From contig NZ_CP059348.1 of assembly GCF_013702265.1 (NCBI RefSeq), positions 2,294,001 through 2,358,000 of the forward strand: a stretch of 64,000 nt of DNA, written 5' to 3'. The notes beneath the pieces are model-generated. The model did not search any database. It saw only the letters and a program-made list of their open reading frames with translations, and was not told the DNA's origin. A program made the position numbers and the translations under genes. This DNA is from Providencia rettgeri (lineage in GTDB: Bacteria > Pseudomonadota > Gammaproteobacteria > Enterobacterales > Enterobacteriaceae). Below, one piece after another: positions 19,629-28,529 of the stretch (position 1 is its first letter; each line of letters starts with the position of its first letter).

Positions 19629-19657
19629 CTGTCACTCAGCCTCTTGCTGAGTGACAG
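19629..19657. terminator. stem-loop between convergent genes, probable bidirectional terminator
   Basis: CTGTCACTCAGC and GCTGAGTGACAG form a perfect 12-bp stem around CTCTT. It lies between the convergent M15 and ybaN genes. The T-tract is weak on both sides, so termination is inferred from position and stem strength. Confidence 0.6.
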
Positions 19658-19666
19658 CTTTCCTGA

Positions 19667-20065
19667 TTACAAACCTTCGTTATTCTGATCTGAATTTAAC
19701 ACATCGACGACAGGTAAACGGTACATAAAAATCAGCAACCAACACATCCCTAAAAATAGCCCGACTTTTAGCCAACCATAGCTGACCACCCAAATCGAGA
19801 AGGCAAACGTAATAACGATTAACGTCATAGCTTTCGGTTTTACACCTTTTGGTAGCGCGCGATGCGCTTGCCAGTGACGTAAATACCCGCCAAACCATGA
19901 ACGATATAGCAACCAGTTGTGAAAGCGTGGTGAGGAACGCGAAAAACACCATGCCGCTAATAATAAAAAACAGGTCGTTGGCATGACGGGTAAAATAGCG
20001 CCAAGAAAAGCTAAGCCAACAGCAATCCACCCTACTGTAATGAATATGATTTTCTTTATATTCAC
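19667..20065 (-). CDS. ybaN: inner-membrane protein YbaN (DUF454)
   Basis: 132-residue polytopic membrane protein of the DUF454/YbaN family. Hydrophobic segments lie at about 5-40 (IIFITVGWIAVGLAFLGAILPVMPTT, split by a Pro-rich turn), and at 80-118. The family core AAWCFSRSSPRFHNWLLYRSWFG is nearly identical to E. coli YbaN. Function is unknown. It sits convergent to the M15 gene and divergent from ypfN. No ortholog-specific context explains its role. Confidence 0.85.
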   Translation of the reverse strand: MNIKKIIFITVGWIAVGLAFLGAILPVMPTTCFLLLAAWCFSRSSPRFHNWLLYRSWFGGYLRHWQAHRALPKGVKPKAMTLIVITFAFSIWVVSYGWLKVGLFLGMCWLLIFMYRLPVVDVLNSDQNNEGL

Positions 20066-20177
20066 TCAGGCTCTCCCGTTACAACAAAAAACATGGTTAA
20101 ATGACCCCACTAAAGCCTACCAACTACGTCATGTGGGCAGGGTTACACATTATTATGATTAAAATAAGAAGGCAAAT

Positions 20178-20372
20178 ATGCATTGGTTAGCCGATTACTG
20201 GTGGGTCATCCTACTGTTATTAGTCGGGGTCATTTGGAACTCAGTCAAAGAGATGATGCGACTCGACCCCAAAAAATATTTAGATGACAAACCAGAGATT
20301 CCGCCTCACAAAGATAATAATCACCTGTGGGACGATGAAGATGACGACTGGCCTAAAGACAAAAAGCACTAA
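20178..20372 (+). CDS. ypfN: small membrane protein YpfN
   Basis: 64-residue UPF0370 protein. It has one N-terminal transmembrane helix ([18 protein letters not shown]) and a conserved acidic/basic tail with [13 protein letters not shown] and a Trp-Asp-rich [12 protein letters not shown] end, as in E. coli YpfN. Function is unknown. Ribosome site AAGG seven bases before the ATG. The last 20 bases overlap the 3' end of tmcA on the opposite strand, the same tail-to-tail neighbourhood as in E. coli. Confidence 0.93.
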   Translation: MHWLADYWWVILLLLVGVIWNSVKEMMRLDPKKYLDDKPEIPPHKDNNHLWDDEDDDWPKDKKH

Positions 20373-22401
20373 TTTGTTGCCTTAAACTTTTCACCTCTTC
20401 AGGGTAATAACCATTCAGCCACTGTGCGACTTCTGCTCTTGCCCGTTTTAACCACTGTTTTTGCCCTGCTAACCCGAGTTGCCCAGCAATATGTTCAACA
20501 GATTGCCCTTGATGAAAATAAGCCCCAAGGGCTGAACCGGTGATTTCAACCGAATCTCGTTGCTGTAAAACCGCTAAAAAACGCTGTAATGACGCCTCAC
20601 TTGCAGCCAACGAACGGTGATAATCACTAAAGCCAACCAATTCTAGCCAATCTCCATCATCAAGGTGCTGCTCAGATGTGCTTTTCAGACTAAATTCATT
20701 CAGATCCTGACGCCAGAATAAATCCCGCTGCAATCGCTGTTGCCCTAAATAGCAAATTGACTGCACTTCTGCGGATAATGGCAACACCGCCATCGCAGTG
20801 AAACAGCCACTACTCGCCTCAACATGCCGCCCAATTCGTACGATCTGGAACCCTGATGATTGCCAAAAAGCCAATAACTCTGGGGTTAAACCAAAGCTGA
20901 CCGATAGGAAATCTAAACCGTCCTGAATGCCTTGTCCAATTTGCAATTCTAATAACCGGTAGCCAATTTTTTGGCGACGATATCCAGCATTCACGGCAAT
21001 GCGCATCACTCTGCGAGAACGTAATCTCGGGACTTGAGGAAAATAGCAATGCGCTGCGAGGGATTGAGCAACCAGATTTCCCCGTGGTCGCCGTTGTCCT
21101 GCCCAAATTTGCCAGCTCAGTTTTTCATCTAAACCACCTTCATCCACCATCCATACAGCGCCGATAACATCCTGATTATGATGGCTTGCGACGGCAAAAT
21201 GCTGGTGCTGTGCATCCAATAATCGGCGTAAATCCAACGGCGAGGTTCGATAATGTGCCGCGGTCAATAAACCGTAAAATGCATGGAGCTGTTTAGGATC
21301 ATTAGCCAGTTGCTGCTGGCTAAGTAGCTTGAAGATAATCGGCTCTGACACGGCCTTCGTCGAAGTAGCGCTTTCCAATAATAAACTTTGATTAATCACC
21401 ATTTCGAGTGGGTCATGTTCTGCAAAGCGGATCGGCTGAGTGAGCGACAGCGATGTGAAATTTTCGAGGCTATCACAAAATTTCATCATAAAACCACGCC
21501 CCGTACCTTCATAACCTTCCACCGTCGTGGTCATAAGTACCCGTGGGAAAAAGGCGATAATCTGCCGCAGAATATGAGATGGAATGGCAGCGGCTTCATC
21601 AATAATTAACCAATCAGCATTAATCTGCTGCCCTGATTGGCAATAGTGCAAAAGCGCATCAGGTGCCCAAAATTTGAGTTCATGCTGAGCATATTCGGCC
21701 ATTACGCCAGTGGTCACTTTCGCTGGCGCGCAACACCAACAAACACCTTGCCATTCCTTAATCAGCATACCCGCAACCGTGGACTTACCTCGTCCACGCG
21801 GCGCTATCAATCCCCATATTCCATTCTCTGCACTCAGCAATTGTCCAAGAGCCGCTTGTTGCTGTTCTGTCGGCTGCCCCGTGGGGGCTATCCATTTGGG
21901 GTGATCGGGTAGCAAATTCAGTCCGTGCGGCTGTTTTTGTTCCTCAAGCTGTTGATCAATAAACAGTACATCAGGGCTATTCCGGAAAGTGCGTTGCAAA
22001 TGATGCACAAAGTTAGGTGTGGGGATTTCACCAAATTGCTCATTCCATCTCACACTATCTGCATCATTTTGCTGCGCCCACAGAGATTGAGGTGGCGTGC
22101 AAAGCACCAATAAACTTCCTGCTTTTAGGGTTCCCGCTAAGATAGCCAGCGCCTCGCTATGTAACCCTTTACGCGCATCAAAAATACCATGAACAAATTC
22201 ACGTCCAAGCAATAGTTGGGCTTTTTCTGGTGGAATACTATTGGGTAATTCAGGTGAGAGACAGAGCCAATCCCCCGCTAAGAAACCTTGCAACTCCTGA
22301 AGTTGAGATGTAACCCACTCATGCTCTCCAGATAAAACCAGTAAGCGGCGGAAACCGATATGATGTAACTGCTCTACAATCGCTTGTAATGAATTTTTCA
22401 T
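20353..22401 (-). CDS. tmcA: tRNA(Met) cytidine acetyltransferase
   Basis: 682-residue TmcA. It acetylates the wobble cytidine of elongator tRNA-Met to ac4C using acetyl-CoA and ATP, which prevents misreading of AUA. An N-terminal domain (about 1-170) precedes the RNA-helicase-like module with Walker [13 protein letters not shown] near 200 and Walker [11 protein letters not shown] near 268. The GNAT acetyltransferase core has [16 protein letters not shown] near 470, and a helical tRNA-binding tail follows. The start is ATG 22401; the TTG six bases upstream is unlikely. It lies 11 bp after yeaL on the same strand, so the two are probably co-transcribed. Confidence 0.96.
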   Translation of the reverse strand: MKNSLQAIVEQLHHIGFRRLLVLSGEHEWVTSQLQELQGFLAGDWLCLSPELPNSIPPEKAQLLLGREFVHGIFDARKGLHSEALAILAGTLKAGSLLVLCTPPQSLWAQQNDADSVRWNEQFGEIPTPNFVHHLQRTFRNSPDVLFIDQQLEEQKQPHGLNLLPDHPKWIAPTGQPTEQQQAALGQLLSAENGIWGLIAPRGRGKSTVAGMLIKEWQGVCWCCAPAKVTTGVMAEYAQHELKFWAPDALLHYCQSGQQINADWLIIDEAAAIPSHILRQIIAFFPRVLMTTTVEGYEGTGRGFMMKFCDSLENFTSLSLTQPIRFAEHDPLEMVINQSLLLESATSTKAVSEPIIFKLLSQQQLANDPKQLHAFYGLLTAAHYRTSPLDLRRLLDAQHQHFAVASHHNQDVIGAVWMVDEGGLDEKLSWQIWAGQRRPRGNLVAQSLAAHCYFPQVPRLRSRRVMRIAVNAGYRRQKIGYRLLELQIGQGIQDGLDFLSVSFGLTPELLAFWQSSGFQIVRIGRHVEASSGCFTAMAVLPLSAEVQSICYLGQQRLQRDLFWRQDLNEFSLKSTSEQHLDDGDWLELVGFSDYHRSLAASEASLQRFLAVLQQRDSVEITGSALGAYFHQGQSVEHIAGQLGLAGQKQWLKRARAEVAQWLNGYYPEEVKSLRQQISAFCL

Positions 22402-22412
22402 CGCCAAGGTGA

Positions 22413-22862
22413 CTATTTACCAATAAGTAATGACAGAATCCCTGCGGCAATCAATGGTCCAACAGGAACACCTCGGAATAAGGCAACTCCAATCACTGTC
22501 CCCACCAATAGCCCCGCCACCGTGGAAGGCTGGCTTCCCATCAGTGCAACACCCCGACTGCCTAGCCAAGAAACCAATATTCCAATCACGATTGCCAATA
22601 ATGATTTCCAATTCAAAAAGGAGCTTAATACATCATTCGCTGAGATTTTTCCGCTCGCAATAGGCGCCATGACACCTATCGTCAAGATTAAAATTCCGAT
22701 GGTTAACCCATATTTTTCGACCCAAGGGAAGAAATTATTCAGCGGCGTGATCCGCACCACCAGCAAAAATAGCATGGCTAACGTCACTGTCATGTTGTGG
22801 CTGATAATGCCTAATCCTGCCAATACCAGCAAAATGATCAGTGTAGGATCCACTTGGCTCAT
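22413..22862 (-). CDS. yeaL: inner-membrane protein YeaL (DUF441/UPF0756)
   Basis: 149-residue polytopic membrane protein almost superimposable on E. coli YeaL. It has four to five hydrophobic helices, with the family strings [38 protein letters not shown] and [16 protein letters not shown]. The start MSQVDPT at 22862 is set by the strong site CAGGGGA; an open frame from 22907 adds unrelated residues. Function unknown. It precedes tmcA by 11 bp on the same strand, a different neighbourhood from E. coli yeaL. Confidence 0.92.
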   Translation of the reverse strand: MSQVDPTLIILLVLAGLGIISHNMTVTLAMLFLLVVRITPLNNFFPWVEKYGLTIGILILTIGVMAPIASGKISANDVLSSFLNWKSLLAIVIGILVSWLGSRGVALMGSQPSTVAGLLVGTVIGVALFRGVPVGPLIAAGILSLLIGK

Positions 22863-23250
22863 AATTTTCCCCTGTAAAATAAATGCATTGCGGCAACACA
22901 GTTCCACCGTGTCAATTGAATTAGTATGTTATTGATCTCGCGTTGAAGAGGCAAATCATCCTTCACCTTTAAACGCTATTTTCTATAGTTTATCTGAAAA
23001 AAGTTTATCTTAGAAAATAGGCTCTCCTTCATTCACGGAACCCCAATTAAACTTAAGTTAAATAATCAGAATATTCGAGACTCCACATTGTTTTTTCGCC
23101 CACTATTCCGACCTTCTTGATCAATATTTTTTAAGATACAGAGTGTTTCACTAAAAAAAACTGAAAAAAATCCCTTTCCCAGACAGCAAGTTATCTATTC
23201 GTATAATAGATTGCCGTAATCTATAAACACGATTTACTAGGATCTCGGCT
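22863..23250. other. divergent intergenic region with inverted and direct repeats
   Basis: About 390 bp between yeaL and the PPC-domain gene, with no credible ORF. CTATTTTCTA at 22976-22985 is inverted at 23011-23020, and AGTTTATCT occurs twice between them (22987-22995, 23002-23010). Nearer the PPC gene, ATCTATT/AATAGAT flank CGTAT around 23190-23210, overlapping a TATAAT-like -10. These could be operators for either divergent gene. Confidence 0.45.
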
Positions 23251-23676
23251 ATGTCTCACGATTTAACCACTTATTCAAACGCTCGCTTTATCGCACTGCG
23301 TCTACGTCCAGGGGAAGATGTCATTCTTACCTTACGACAACAGGTCAAACATCATCAGTTGCAAGCTGCATTTATTGCTGGCTGCGTGGGTAGCTTGACC
23401 GATGTCTCCTTGCGTTTTGCTGGGCAAGAAAATACCCATCTTATTTCTGGTAAGTTTGAAGTTGTGTCACTGATAGGCACCCTTGATGCCCAGGGTGAAC
23501 ATCTGCATTTGGCAGTTTCCGATGAAAACGGTCAAATGCGCGGTGGACATATGATGCCGGGTTGCACCGTCAGAACCACCCTCGAATTGATTATTGGCGA
23601 ACTGGAAAATAAAACCTTCACCCGCGAGCCTTGCGCGCTCTCAGGATATGAAGAATTGGTCGTCACCTCTCGTTAA
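23251..23676 (+). CDS. PPC/DUF296-domain protein
   Basis: 141-residue protein made of one PPC (plants and prokaryotes conserved, DUF296) domain. Family landmarks are ALRLRPGEDVILTLRQQV near the N terminus, AAFIAGCVGSLTDVSLRF, EVVSLIGTLD near 72, and HLHLAVSDENGQMRGGHMMPGCTVRTTLELIIGEL. Bacterial single-domain members form trimers and have no settled biochemical function, though some are annotated as DNA-binding. It lies 63 bp before the ECF transporter genes on the same strand and may share their transcript. Ribosome site AGGAT. Confidence 0.85.
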   Translation: MSHDLTTYSNARFIALRLRPGEDVILTLRQQVKHHQLQAAFIAGCVGSLTDVSLRFAGQENTHLISGKFEVVSLIGTLDAQGEHLHLAVSDENGQMRGGHMMPGCTVRTTLELIIGELENKTFTREPCALSGYEELVVTSR

Positions 23677-23739
23677 CTTTCATTTTATTTTGATTTTTAT
23701 TCTGGCTTTATTTTACAACTTATTAGGGATATTTAATTC

Positions 23740-24321
23740 ATGGCAAACTCGTCAATCATTTCCAGCCGAACATTGGCTTTAATTGTTTTTTCTATTGCAA
23801 TCAACATGGTGGTTGGGCAATTAAGTTCCATGTTAAAACTGCCTATCTTCCTTGATTCTATCGGCACTATTATCTGTGCACTGCTCGCAGGTCCTTGGGC
23901 GGCTATCTTTAGTGGCTTAGCGACTAACTTGCTTTGGGGCCTTTTAACAGGCCCTATCGCGGCGGCATTTGCGCCTGTTGCGATGATGATCGGCTTAAGT
24001 GCTGGTTTACTGGCACGCGCTGGCGGTTTTCGTACCCTACCACGCGTTATTTTATCGGGTGTGGTGATCACTATCGCACTGATGATCGTCGCCGTGCCTA
24101 TTCGTACCTACTTATTTTCGGGTACTACCGGTAGTGGCGCAGACTTTTTTGTAGCCTATTTCCATGCTGTTGGTGAAAACTTATTAGAGTCTGTGGCTAT
24201 CACCGTTTTAGGCGCTAATATTGCGGATAAAATAATTTCAGCCATTGTGGCTTGGTTGCTTGTTCGTCGTTTACCTGAGCGCGTTCAACGTACTTTCCCG
24301 AATATGGCTAAAGTGCGTTAG
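23740..24321 (+). CDS. ECF transporter substrate-binding S component
   Basis: 193-residue membrane protein with about six hydrophobic helices, encoded directly before ECF T and A components. It contains LPIFLDSIGTIICALLAGPWAAIFSGLATNLLWGLLTGP, a stretch seen in ECF-type S proteins that enclose small vitamins or metabolites. A second conserved region is A-Y-F-H-A-V-G-E-N-L-L-E-S-V. The S component decides the substrate; I do not recognise which vitamin or metabolite this one binds. No riboswitch was found upstream that would reveal it. The gap to the T gene is only 8 bp. Confidence 0.8.
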   Translation: MANSSIISSRTLALIVFSIAINMVVGQLSSMLKLPIFLDSIGTIICALLAGPWAAIFSGLATNLLWGLLTGPIAAAFAPVAMMIGLSAGLLARAGGFRTLPRVILSGVVITIALMIVAVPIRTYLFSGTTGSGADFFVAYFHAVGENLLESVAITVLGANIADKIISAIVAWLLVRRLPERVQRTFPNMAKVR

Positions 24322-24329
24322 GGGTTAGG

Positions 24330-25034
24330 ATGCACCCTTTTACTTCATTAACCTTATGGTTCTGGTTTAGCGCTAGCACATTGATGCTACCGCTAGGCTG
24401 GGGGTTAGTTCTCGTTGCTTTCGCTACCCTTGCCGCAGTCATCTTACGCTCAGCGTCATTCCATCGCTGGAAATTTATCGCAGCAATTATGTTACCAATG
24501 GCGGTAGGACTTTGGCTAATCCACGGAGGGTGGCTAAGTGAATTATTAACAGGCTCACCGCCACAAGCCCTTCAGCAGCAAAAAGCCATGGCTTTATGGC
24601 TGCGTCTGCTCGCCATCATTAGTGCATCTCAATTATGGCTACAGTATGTTCCTACTGAACGATTTATCCGAGCGCTATTTGCCAGTCGTCTCCCGGCCAG
24701 TTTTGCCTACGTGCTCGCCGGCCCTCTTTTACTTGTTGAACAACTTCGTCAACAGCTTGCCACTATTCGCGAAGCTCAGCTTGCCCGAGGGGTTCCCTTA
24801 GATGGCCACTTTTGGCAACGATTAACTACGTTACCCGCCCTATTGCTTCCTCTGGCGAGCCAAGCACTCAGTGAACTAACTGTCCGCAGTGCAGCCCTTG
24901 ATATGCGAGGTTTTCGCTACACTCGCCATCGCACCACACTGAATAAACCTGCTGATAGCCGCCTTCAATATATATTGCGTTTTGGCTTATTAGCACTGAT
25001 CGTAATTGAAGGAGGTATGGCGCTATGTTGGTAA
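24330..25034 (+). CDS. ECF transporter transmembrane T component
   Basis: 234-residue EcfT-like protein. Hydrophobic helices occupy about 5-45 and 90-130, with a cytoplasmic coupling region carrying the two short signature motifs of the family, A-R-G (REAQLARGVPLDG) near 155 and M-R-G (AALDMRGFRYTRH) near 197, which seat into the ATPases. A final hydrophobic helix closes the protein. It joins the S component to the ATPase pair. It overlaps the next gene by 10 bp, a sign of tight translational coupling. Confidence 0.85.
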   Translation: MHPFTSLTLWFWFSASTLMLPLGWGLVLVAFATLAAVILRSASFHRWKFIAAIMLPMAVGLWLIHGGWLSELLTGSPPQALQQQKAMALWLRLLAIISASQLWLQYVPTERFIRALFASRLPASFAYVLAGPLLLVEQLRQQLATIREAQLARGVPLDGHFWQRLTTLPALLLPLASQALSELTVRSAALDMRGFRYTRHRTTLNKPADSRLQYILRFGLLALIVIEGGMALCW

Positions 25035-25891
25035 ATATCACGGAAAACAGGGTGGTAAACCTTCAACAACTTTCTTTTACACCTCAAGGCATCGATCACC
25101 CTATCCTTTCCGGGATTGATTTAACGCTAAACCAAGGTAATTGGCATTGTGTTTTAGGGGGTAATGGCAGCGGCAAAACCACATTAGCCCAACTGTTGGC
25201 GGGTTGGTTACCTGATCAGTTAACCGGCAAAGTCACTGGTAATGGTATGATCCTTGCTCAACCATTAGGAGAGCAATCTTTAGTTGAGCTATCGATTGAA
25301 CGTCAATTCGTGCAGCAATCTCCGCAATTACAACTCTCTGGCTGTACGTTTACCGTTGAGCAAGAAGTGGCGTTTGGCCCCGAAAATTTAGGACTTCCAC
25401 CTGAAGAAATCGTTCAACGGGTTGAACAGGCTCTTGAGTTAACGTTCAGCCAGAATTTACGTCATCGTCACCCAGCCACCCTCTCTGGCGGGGAAGCTCA
25501 ACGCGTGGTATTGGCGAGCGCTCTTGCTATGCGGCCACGATTATTGCTATTAGATGAAGCTTTTAGCAGATTAACGCCCGCAGCCACGCATCGATTACTC
25601 ACTCAGTTAAAAAATTACAGTGAACAAACTGGCTGTTGTGTCATTTTGTTCGAACGGCATTTACTGCCAGCTCTGCATTTTTGCAATGATTTTTCGTTGC
25701 TGGAACAAGGCATTATTGCTGCTCGAGGGGATATTGACGCCATATTTATACCCGCACAGCAGACAATCAATATGCCCGATGCGTGGCGTGTTGTCGGGAA
25801 ATTAATGGCGCATGGTAGTTGGCATTCCCCAGTGCCTCACAATGAACAACAACTGATTCAAGGTATTGAGGCGTGTTATGCTGCAAATTAA
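25025..25891 (+). CDS. ECF transporter ATPase 1
   Basis: 288-residue ABC ATPase with all nucleotide-binding motifs: Walker A GGNGSGKTT near 47, Q-loop in VQQSPQLQLSG, signature LSGGEAQR near 155, Walker B LLLLDEAF near 178 and the switch His in LFERHL. It powers the ECF module together with the second ATPase. It begins inside the T gene (10-bp overlap) and ends 14 bp inside the next gene, so the whole module is made as one coupled set. Confidence 0.88.
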   Translation: MLVNITENRVVNLQQLSFTPQGIDHPILSGIDLTLNQGNWHCVLGGNGSGKTTLAQLLAGWLPDQLTGKVTGNGMILAQPLGEQSLVELSIERQFVQQSPQLQLSGCTFTVEQEVAFGPENLGLPPEEIVQRVEQALELTFSQNLRHRHPATLSGGEAQRVVLASALAMRPRLLLLDEAFSRLTPAATHRLLTQLKNYSEQTGCCVILFERHLLPALHFCNDFSLLEQGIIAARGDIDAIFIPAQQTINMPDAWRVVGKLMAHGSWHSPVPHNEQQLIQGIEACYAAN

Positions 25892-26678
25892 TCAATTAAG
25901 CTTTCAATACACCCCGAAAACCGCACATGCCATTGAAGATCTTACACTTACGCTTCGCGCTGGAGAATGGGTGGCATTAGTGGGAGACAATGGTGCGGGA
26001 AAATCCACCTTATTGCGTTTAATGGCAGGTTTATTGCCGCCTTCGCATGGGGAAGTCAATTTTAATCAACAACCCATCAGTGGATTGAAAGCCGCGGAAC
26101 GCGCTCAACAAATTGGCATTTTATTCCAAGAGGCTGAAAAACAGATTTTTCACAGCACGGTGAAAGATGAGATTATGTTTGGATTACGCCGCCAAAAATT
26201 ATCCTCGTCGGATATTGCTGAAAAATTAGAGCGAGCTTTAACACTTTGCCATTTAACAGATGTTGCGGATAAACATCCGCTTGATTTGCATTCCGCGCAG
26301 CGGCGCATGGTCGCTGTGGCCTGTTTAACTGCGGTCCAACCTAAATTGCTGCTGTTAGATGAGCCAAGCCGTGATTTCGATACACGGTGGCTAGGGTATT
26401 TTGAGCAATGGCTAGATTATCAAAAGCAATTGGGTACCACGGTTGTTACGATCAGCCATGATTTGGATTTTGCCGCGCGTCATTTTGCTCGGGCAGTACA
26501 TTTATCCCAAGGTCGCTTAGTGGCTGATGGCAATATTGAAACGGTGTTACGCCACCCTGAGTTACAGCCAGATTCCGTTTTGCCATCCCCGACTTTGCAT
26601 TCACTCAGCCATCAGCTGAATCTACCTATCGAAAGCCAAGCTGAGCGTTGGATTCAGCAATTTCTGGTAAAACCATAA
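25878..26678 (+). CDS. ECF transporter ATPase 2 with degenerate signature motif
   Basis: 266-residue ABC ATPase. Walker A GDNGAGKST near 38, Q-loop in LFQEAEKQIF, Walker B LLLLDEPSRDFD near 160 and the switch His in TISHDLDF are intact. The signature LSGGQ is replaced by LHSAQRR near 138, which should disable one of the two composite ATP sites. The start ATG 25878 follows GAGGCG at good spacing; the TTG at 25866 is less likely. Last gene of the ECF cluster; a terminator hairpin shared with purC lies just downstream. Confidence 0.87.
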   Translation: MLQINQLSFQYTPKTAHAIEDLTLTLRAGEWVALVGDNGAGKSTLLRLMAGLLPPSHGEVNFNQQPISGLKAAERAQQIGILFQEAEKQIFHSTVKDEIMFGLRRQKLSSSDIAEKLERALTLCHLTDVADKHPLDLHSAQRRMVAVACLTAVQPKLLLLDEPSRDFDTRWLGYFEQWLDYQKQLGTTVVTISHDLDFAARHFARAVHLSQGRLVADGNIETVLRHPELQPDSVLPSPTLHSLSHQLNLPIESQAERWIQQFLVKP

Positions 26679-26686
26679 TTTAAAGG

Positions 26687-26716
26687 CAAAAAAATAGCCT
26701 GCGGTTGGCAGGCTAT
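26687..26716 (-). terminator. terminator between ECF cluster and purC
   Basis: ATAGCCTGC/GCAGGCTAT form a perfect 9-bp stem around a 5-base loop. On the minus strand a run of seven T follows, so it terminates purC efficiently; on the plus strand it may also end the ECF transcript. Confidence 0.88.
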
Positions 26717-26746
26717 CATTGTTTCTTTCAAGATGATTTTAGAAAC

Positions 26747-27460
26747 TTAGTCGAGTTTAACGCCGATACGACGAGCCACTTCTTCGTACGCTTCAATCAA
26801 GCCACCGAGGCTTTGACGGAAACGGTCTTTGTCCATTTTGTTCAGGGTTTCTTTATCCCATAAACGGCTACCGTCTGGAGAGAATTCATCACCCAGCACG
26901 ACTTCGCCTTTGAATAAACCGAACTCCAGTTTAAAGTCGACTAAGATCAAACCTGCGTCCGCAAAAATCTTGCTTAAAACATCGTTCGCTTTGTAGCTCA
27001 GTTCGCGCATTTTCGCTAAGTTTCCTTTGCTCACCCAACCAAACGTTTCGCAGTAAGATTCATTCACCATCGGGTCATGTTTAGCGTCATCTTTCAGGAA
27101 TAAATCGAACAGAGGCGGGTTTAAAATCATCCCTTCTTCAACCCCAAGGCGCTTAACCAGAGAGCCTGCCGCGCGGTTACGGATAACGCATTCAACCGGC
27201 ACCATATCCAGTTTTTTAACCAAGGCTTCGGTATCAGATAACAAAGCTTCCATCTGTGTAGGAATGCCTGCTTCTTGCAACTTAGTCATGATGAAATGGT
27301 TAAATTTGTTATTAACCATACCTTTGCGGTCAAACTGTTCGATACGCTCACCGTCGAGTGCTGATGTATCATTACGGAACTCCAGAACTAATAAATCTGG
27401 ATCCTCTGTGGTATAGACCGTTTTTGCCTTGCCACGATACAACTCAGCTTTCTTTTGCAT
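26747..27460 (-). CDS. purC: phosphoribosylaminoimidazole-succinocarboxamide synthase
   Basis: 237-residue SAICAR synthetase; it joins aspartate to CAIR with ATP in de novo purine synthesis. Typical strings are [33 protein letters not shown] near 90, and [10 protein letters not shown] followed by [13 protein letters not shown] near 190. The start [10 protein letters not shown] gives the family length exactly; an open frame extending to 27562 is not used. The upstream region carries a PurR-like operator over the -35 box. In E. coli purC directly follows bamC; here an extra gene lies between. Confidence 0.98.
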   Translation of the reverse strand: MQKKAELYRGKAKTVYTTEDPDLLVLEFRNDTSALDGERIEQFDRKGMVNNKFNHFIMTKLQEAGIPTQMEALLSDTEALVKKLDMVPVECVIRNRAAGSLVKRLGVEEGMILNPPLFDLFLKDDAKHDPMVNESYCETFGWVSKGNLAKMRELSYKANDVLSKIFADAGLILVDFKLEFGLFKGEVVLGDEFSPDGSRLWDKETLNKMDKDRFRQSLGGLIEAYEEVARRIGVKLD

Positions 27461-27657
27461 CTTAAACACTCCAGGGATGTGATTACACTCAATAGAAATC
27501 AACCTGCACAGCAGATTCAGATAAGTAACAGTAGAATAAACCGCTAAAAATAGCGGATTCATTGTTAATTTTCTGCTCTGATTCAGTCAGTTATCCAAAA
27601 ATTATTGATACCGTGCTAACTAACTGATATTCAATATTTTATGATTAACTGCTAATT

Positions 27658-27696
27658 ATGATAATAAAATTCTCGCGCATACGCAAACGATTACTT
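27658..27696 (-). promoter_or_regulatory. purC promoter with PurR operator
   Basis: On the minus strand, TTGCGT (27681-27686) and TATCAT (27658-27663) are spaced 17 bp. ACGCAAACGATTACTT at 27681-27696 matches the PurR consensus at 13 of 16 positions and covers the -35 box. A start near 27651 would give a leader of roughly 190 nucleotides before purC. Apart from this the 27461-27769 gap holds no gene that I can see. Confidence 0.7.
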
Positions 27697-27769
27697 AGCT
27701 GCAAATACTGATTTTTTGTCCATTTGTTTCACTGAGAATTTTATGATGGATAGATGTGCAGATGGGTAG

Positions 27770-28444
27770 TTAAAGTAATGGATGTTTGCTGATAACAATC
27801 AGTTTGTGGGTATATACGTCGATATCTCTACCCCAAAGTTGATTGACCCATTGCTCAAAGAATTCAGACTCAGTCTGGATTTGTGTTAGTGGTCTGTCTT
27901 CGAGCGTGCCATCGGAAGCATAAATATAATAGCGCTGGTAAAATGCCCAAGAAATCATAATTTCCCAGAAGCGCTGTCCATCTCGAGTATGCTCTTCATC
28001 CGTTACCATGATGCTATGATTGTCGAGTAAATGAATGAAAAATATTCGAGGTAAATCTCCAATATTATTCCGATGCAAATGAGATATGGTGCGCCAAACT
28101 TTAATTTGAGTGCATGTAGTTTCACCAAAGACAATATCACTACGCAGTTTCAATTCTAGCAAATATATCGTTTCTGGCTCCCTTCCAGTAGTCACCATCC
28201 GATATTGGTTTTTCTTACATACTTTCATTAATTGATATCCTTGAGGTACCACATAATTTGGTAAATTAAAAACAGTTGCACCCTCCTCTAGAAAACTTCT
28301 TGTATGAGCAATATTATTTAATGAATTTAGTAAATTATCATTAAAGTTTGTCCCGGCAATTCTTCTTGGCATCGTTATATTATTCCTACTATCCATTGGT
28401 TTCGATGCGTTATTATCCATAACTTTTCTTTCACTGTTAGCCAT
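27770..28444 (-). CDS. unrecognised cytoplasmic protein inserted between purC and bamC
   Basis: 224-residue protein I cannot assign. There is no signal peptide or membrane helix. The N-terminal 50 residues are polar, Asn/Ser-rich and probably disordered. The rest is a compact-looking alpha/beta region with LLELKLRSDIVFGE, RDGQRFWEIMISWAFYQRYYIYASDGTL and FEQWVNQLWGRDIDVYTHKLIVIS, rich in aromatic residues. Start: ATG 28444 follows CAGG; in-frame ATGs at 28510 (inside the bamC terminator region) and 28420 are alternatives. It has its own AT-rich character and lies just past the bamC terminator, so it is probably an independent accessory gene. Confidence 0.65.
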   Translation of the reverse strand: MANSERKVMDNNASKPMDSRNNITMPRRIAGTNFNDNLLNSLNNIAHTRSFLEEGATVFNLPNYVVPQGYQLMKVCKKNQYRMVTTGREPETIYLLELKLRSDIVFGETTCTQIKVWRTISHLHRNNIGDLPRIFFIHLLDNHSIMVTDEEHTRDGQRFWEIMISWAFYQRYYIYASDGTLEDRPLTQIQTESEFFEQWVNQLWGRDIDVYTHKLIVISKHPLL

Positions 28445-28462
28445 TACAGCCTGAAGTTTATC

Positions 28463-28495
28463 CAAAAAAAACGCCATCCCATAGGACGGCGTTTT
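28463..28495 (-). terminator. Rho-independent terminator after bamC
   Basis: On the minus strand AAAACGCCGTCC and GGGATGGCGTTTT pair around TAT, followed by a run of eight T. It closes the dapA-bamC transcript and lies immediately before the unassigned gene. Confidence 0.88.
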
Positions 28496-28529
28496 CACTT
28501 GATAGAACAAATAAATTAGCTAACTAAAC

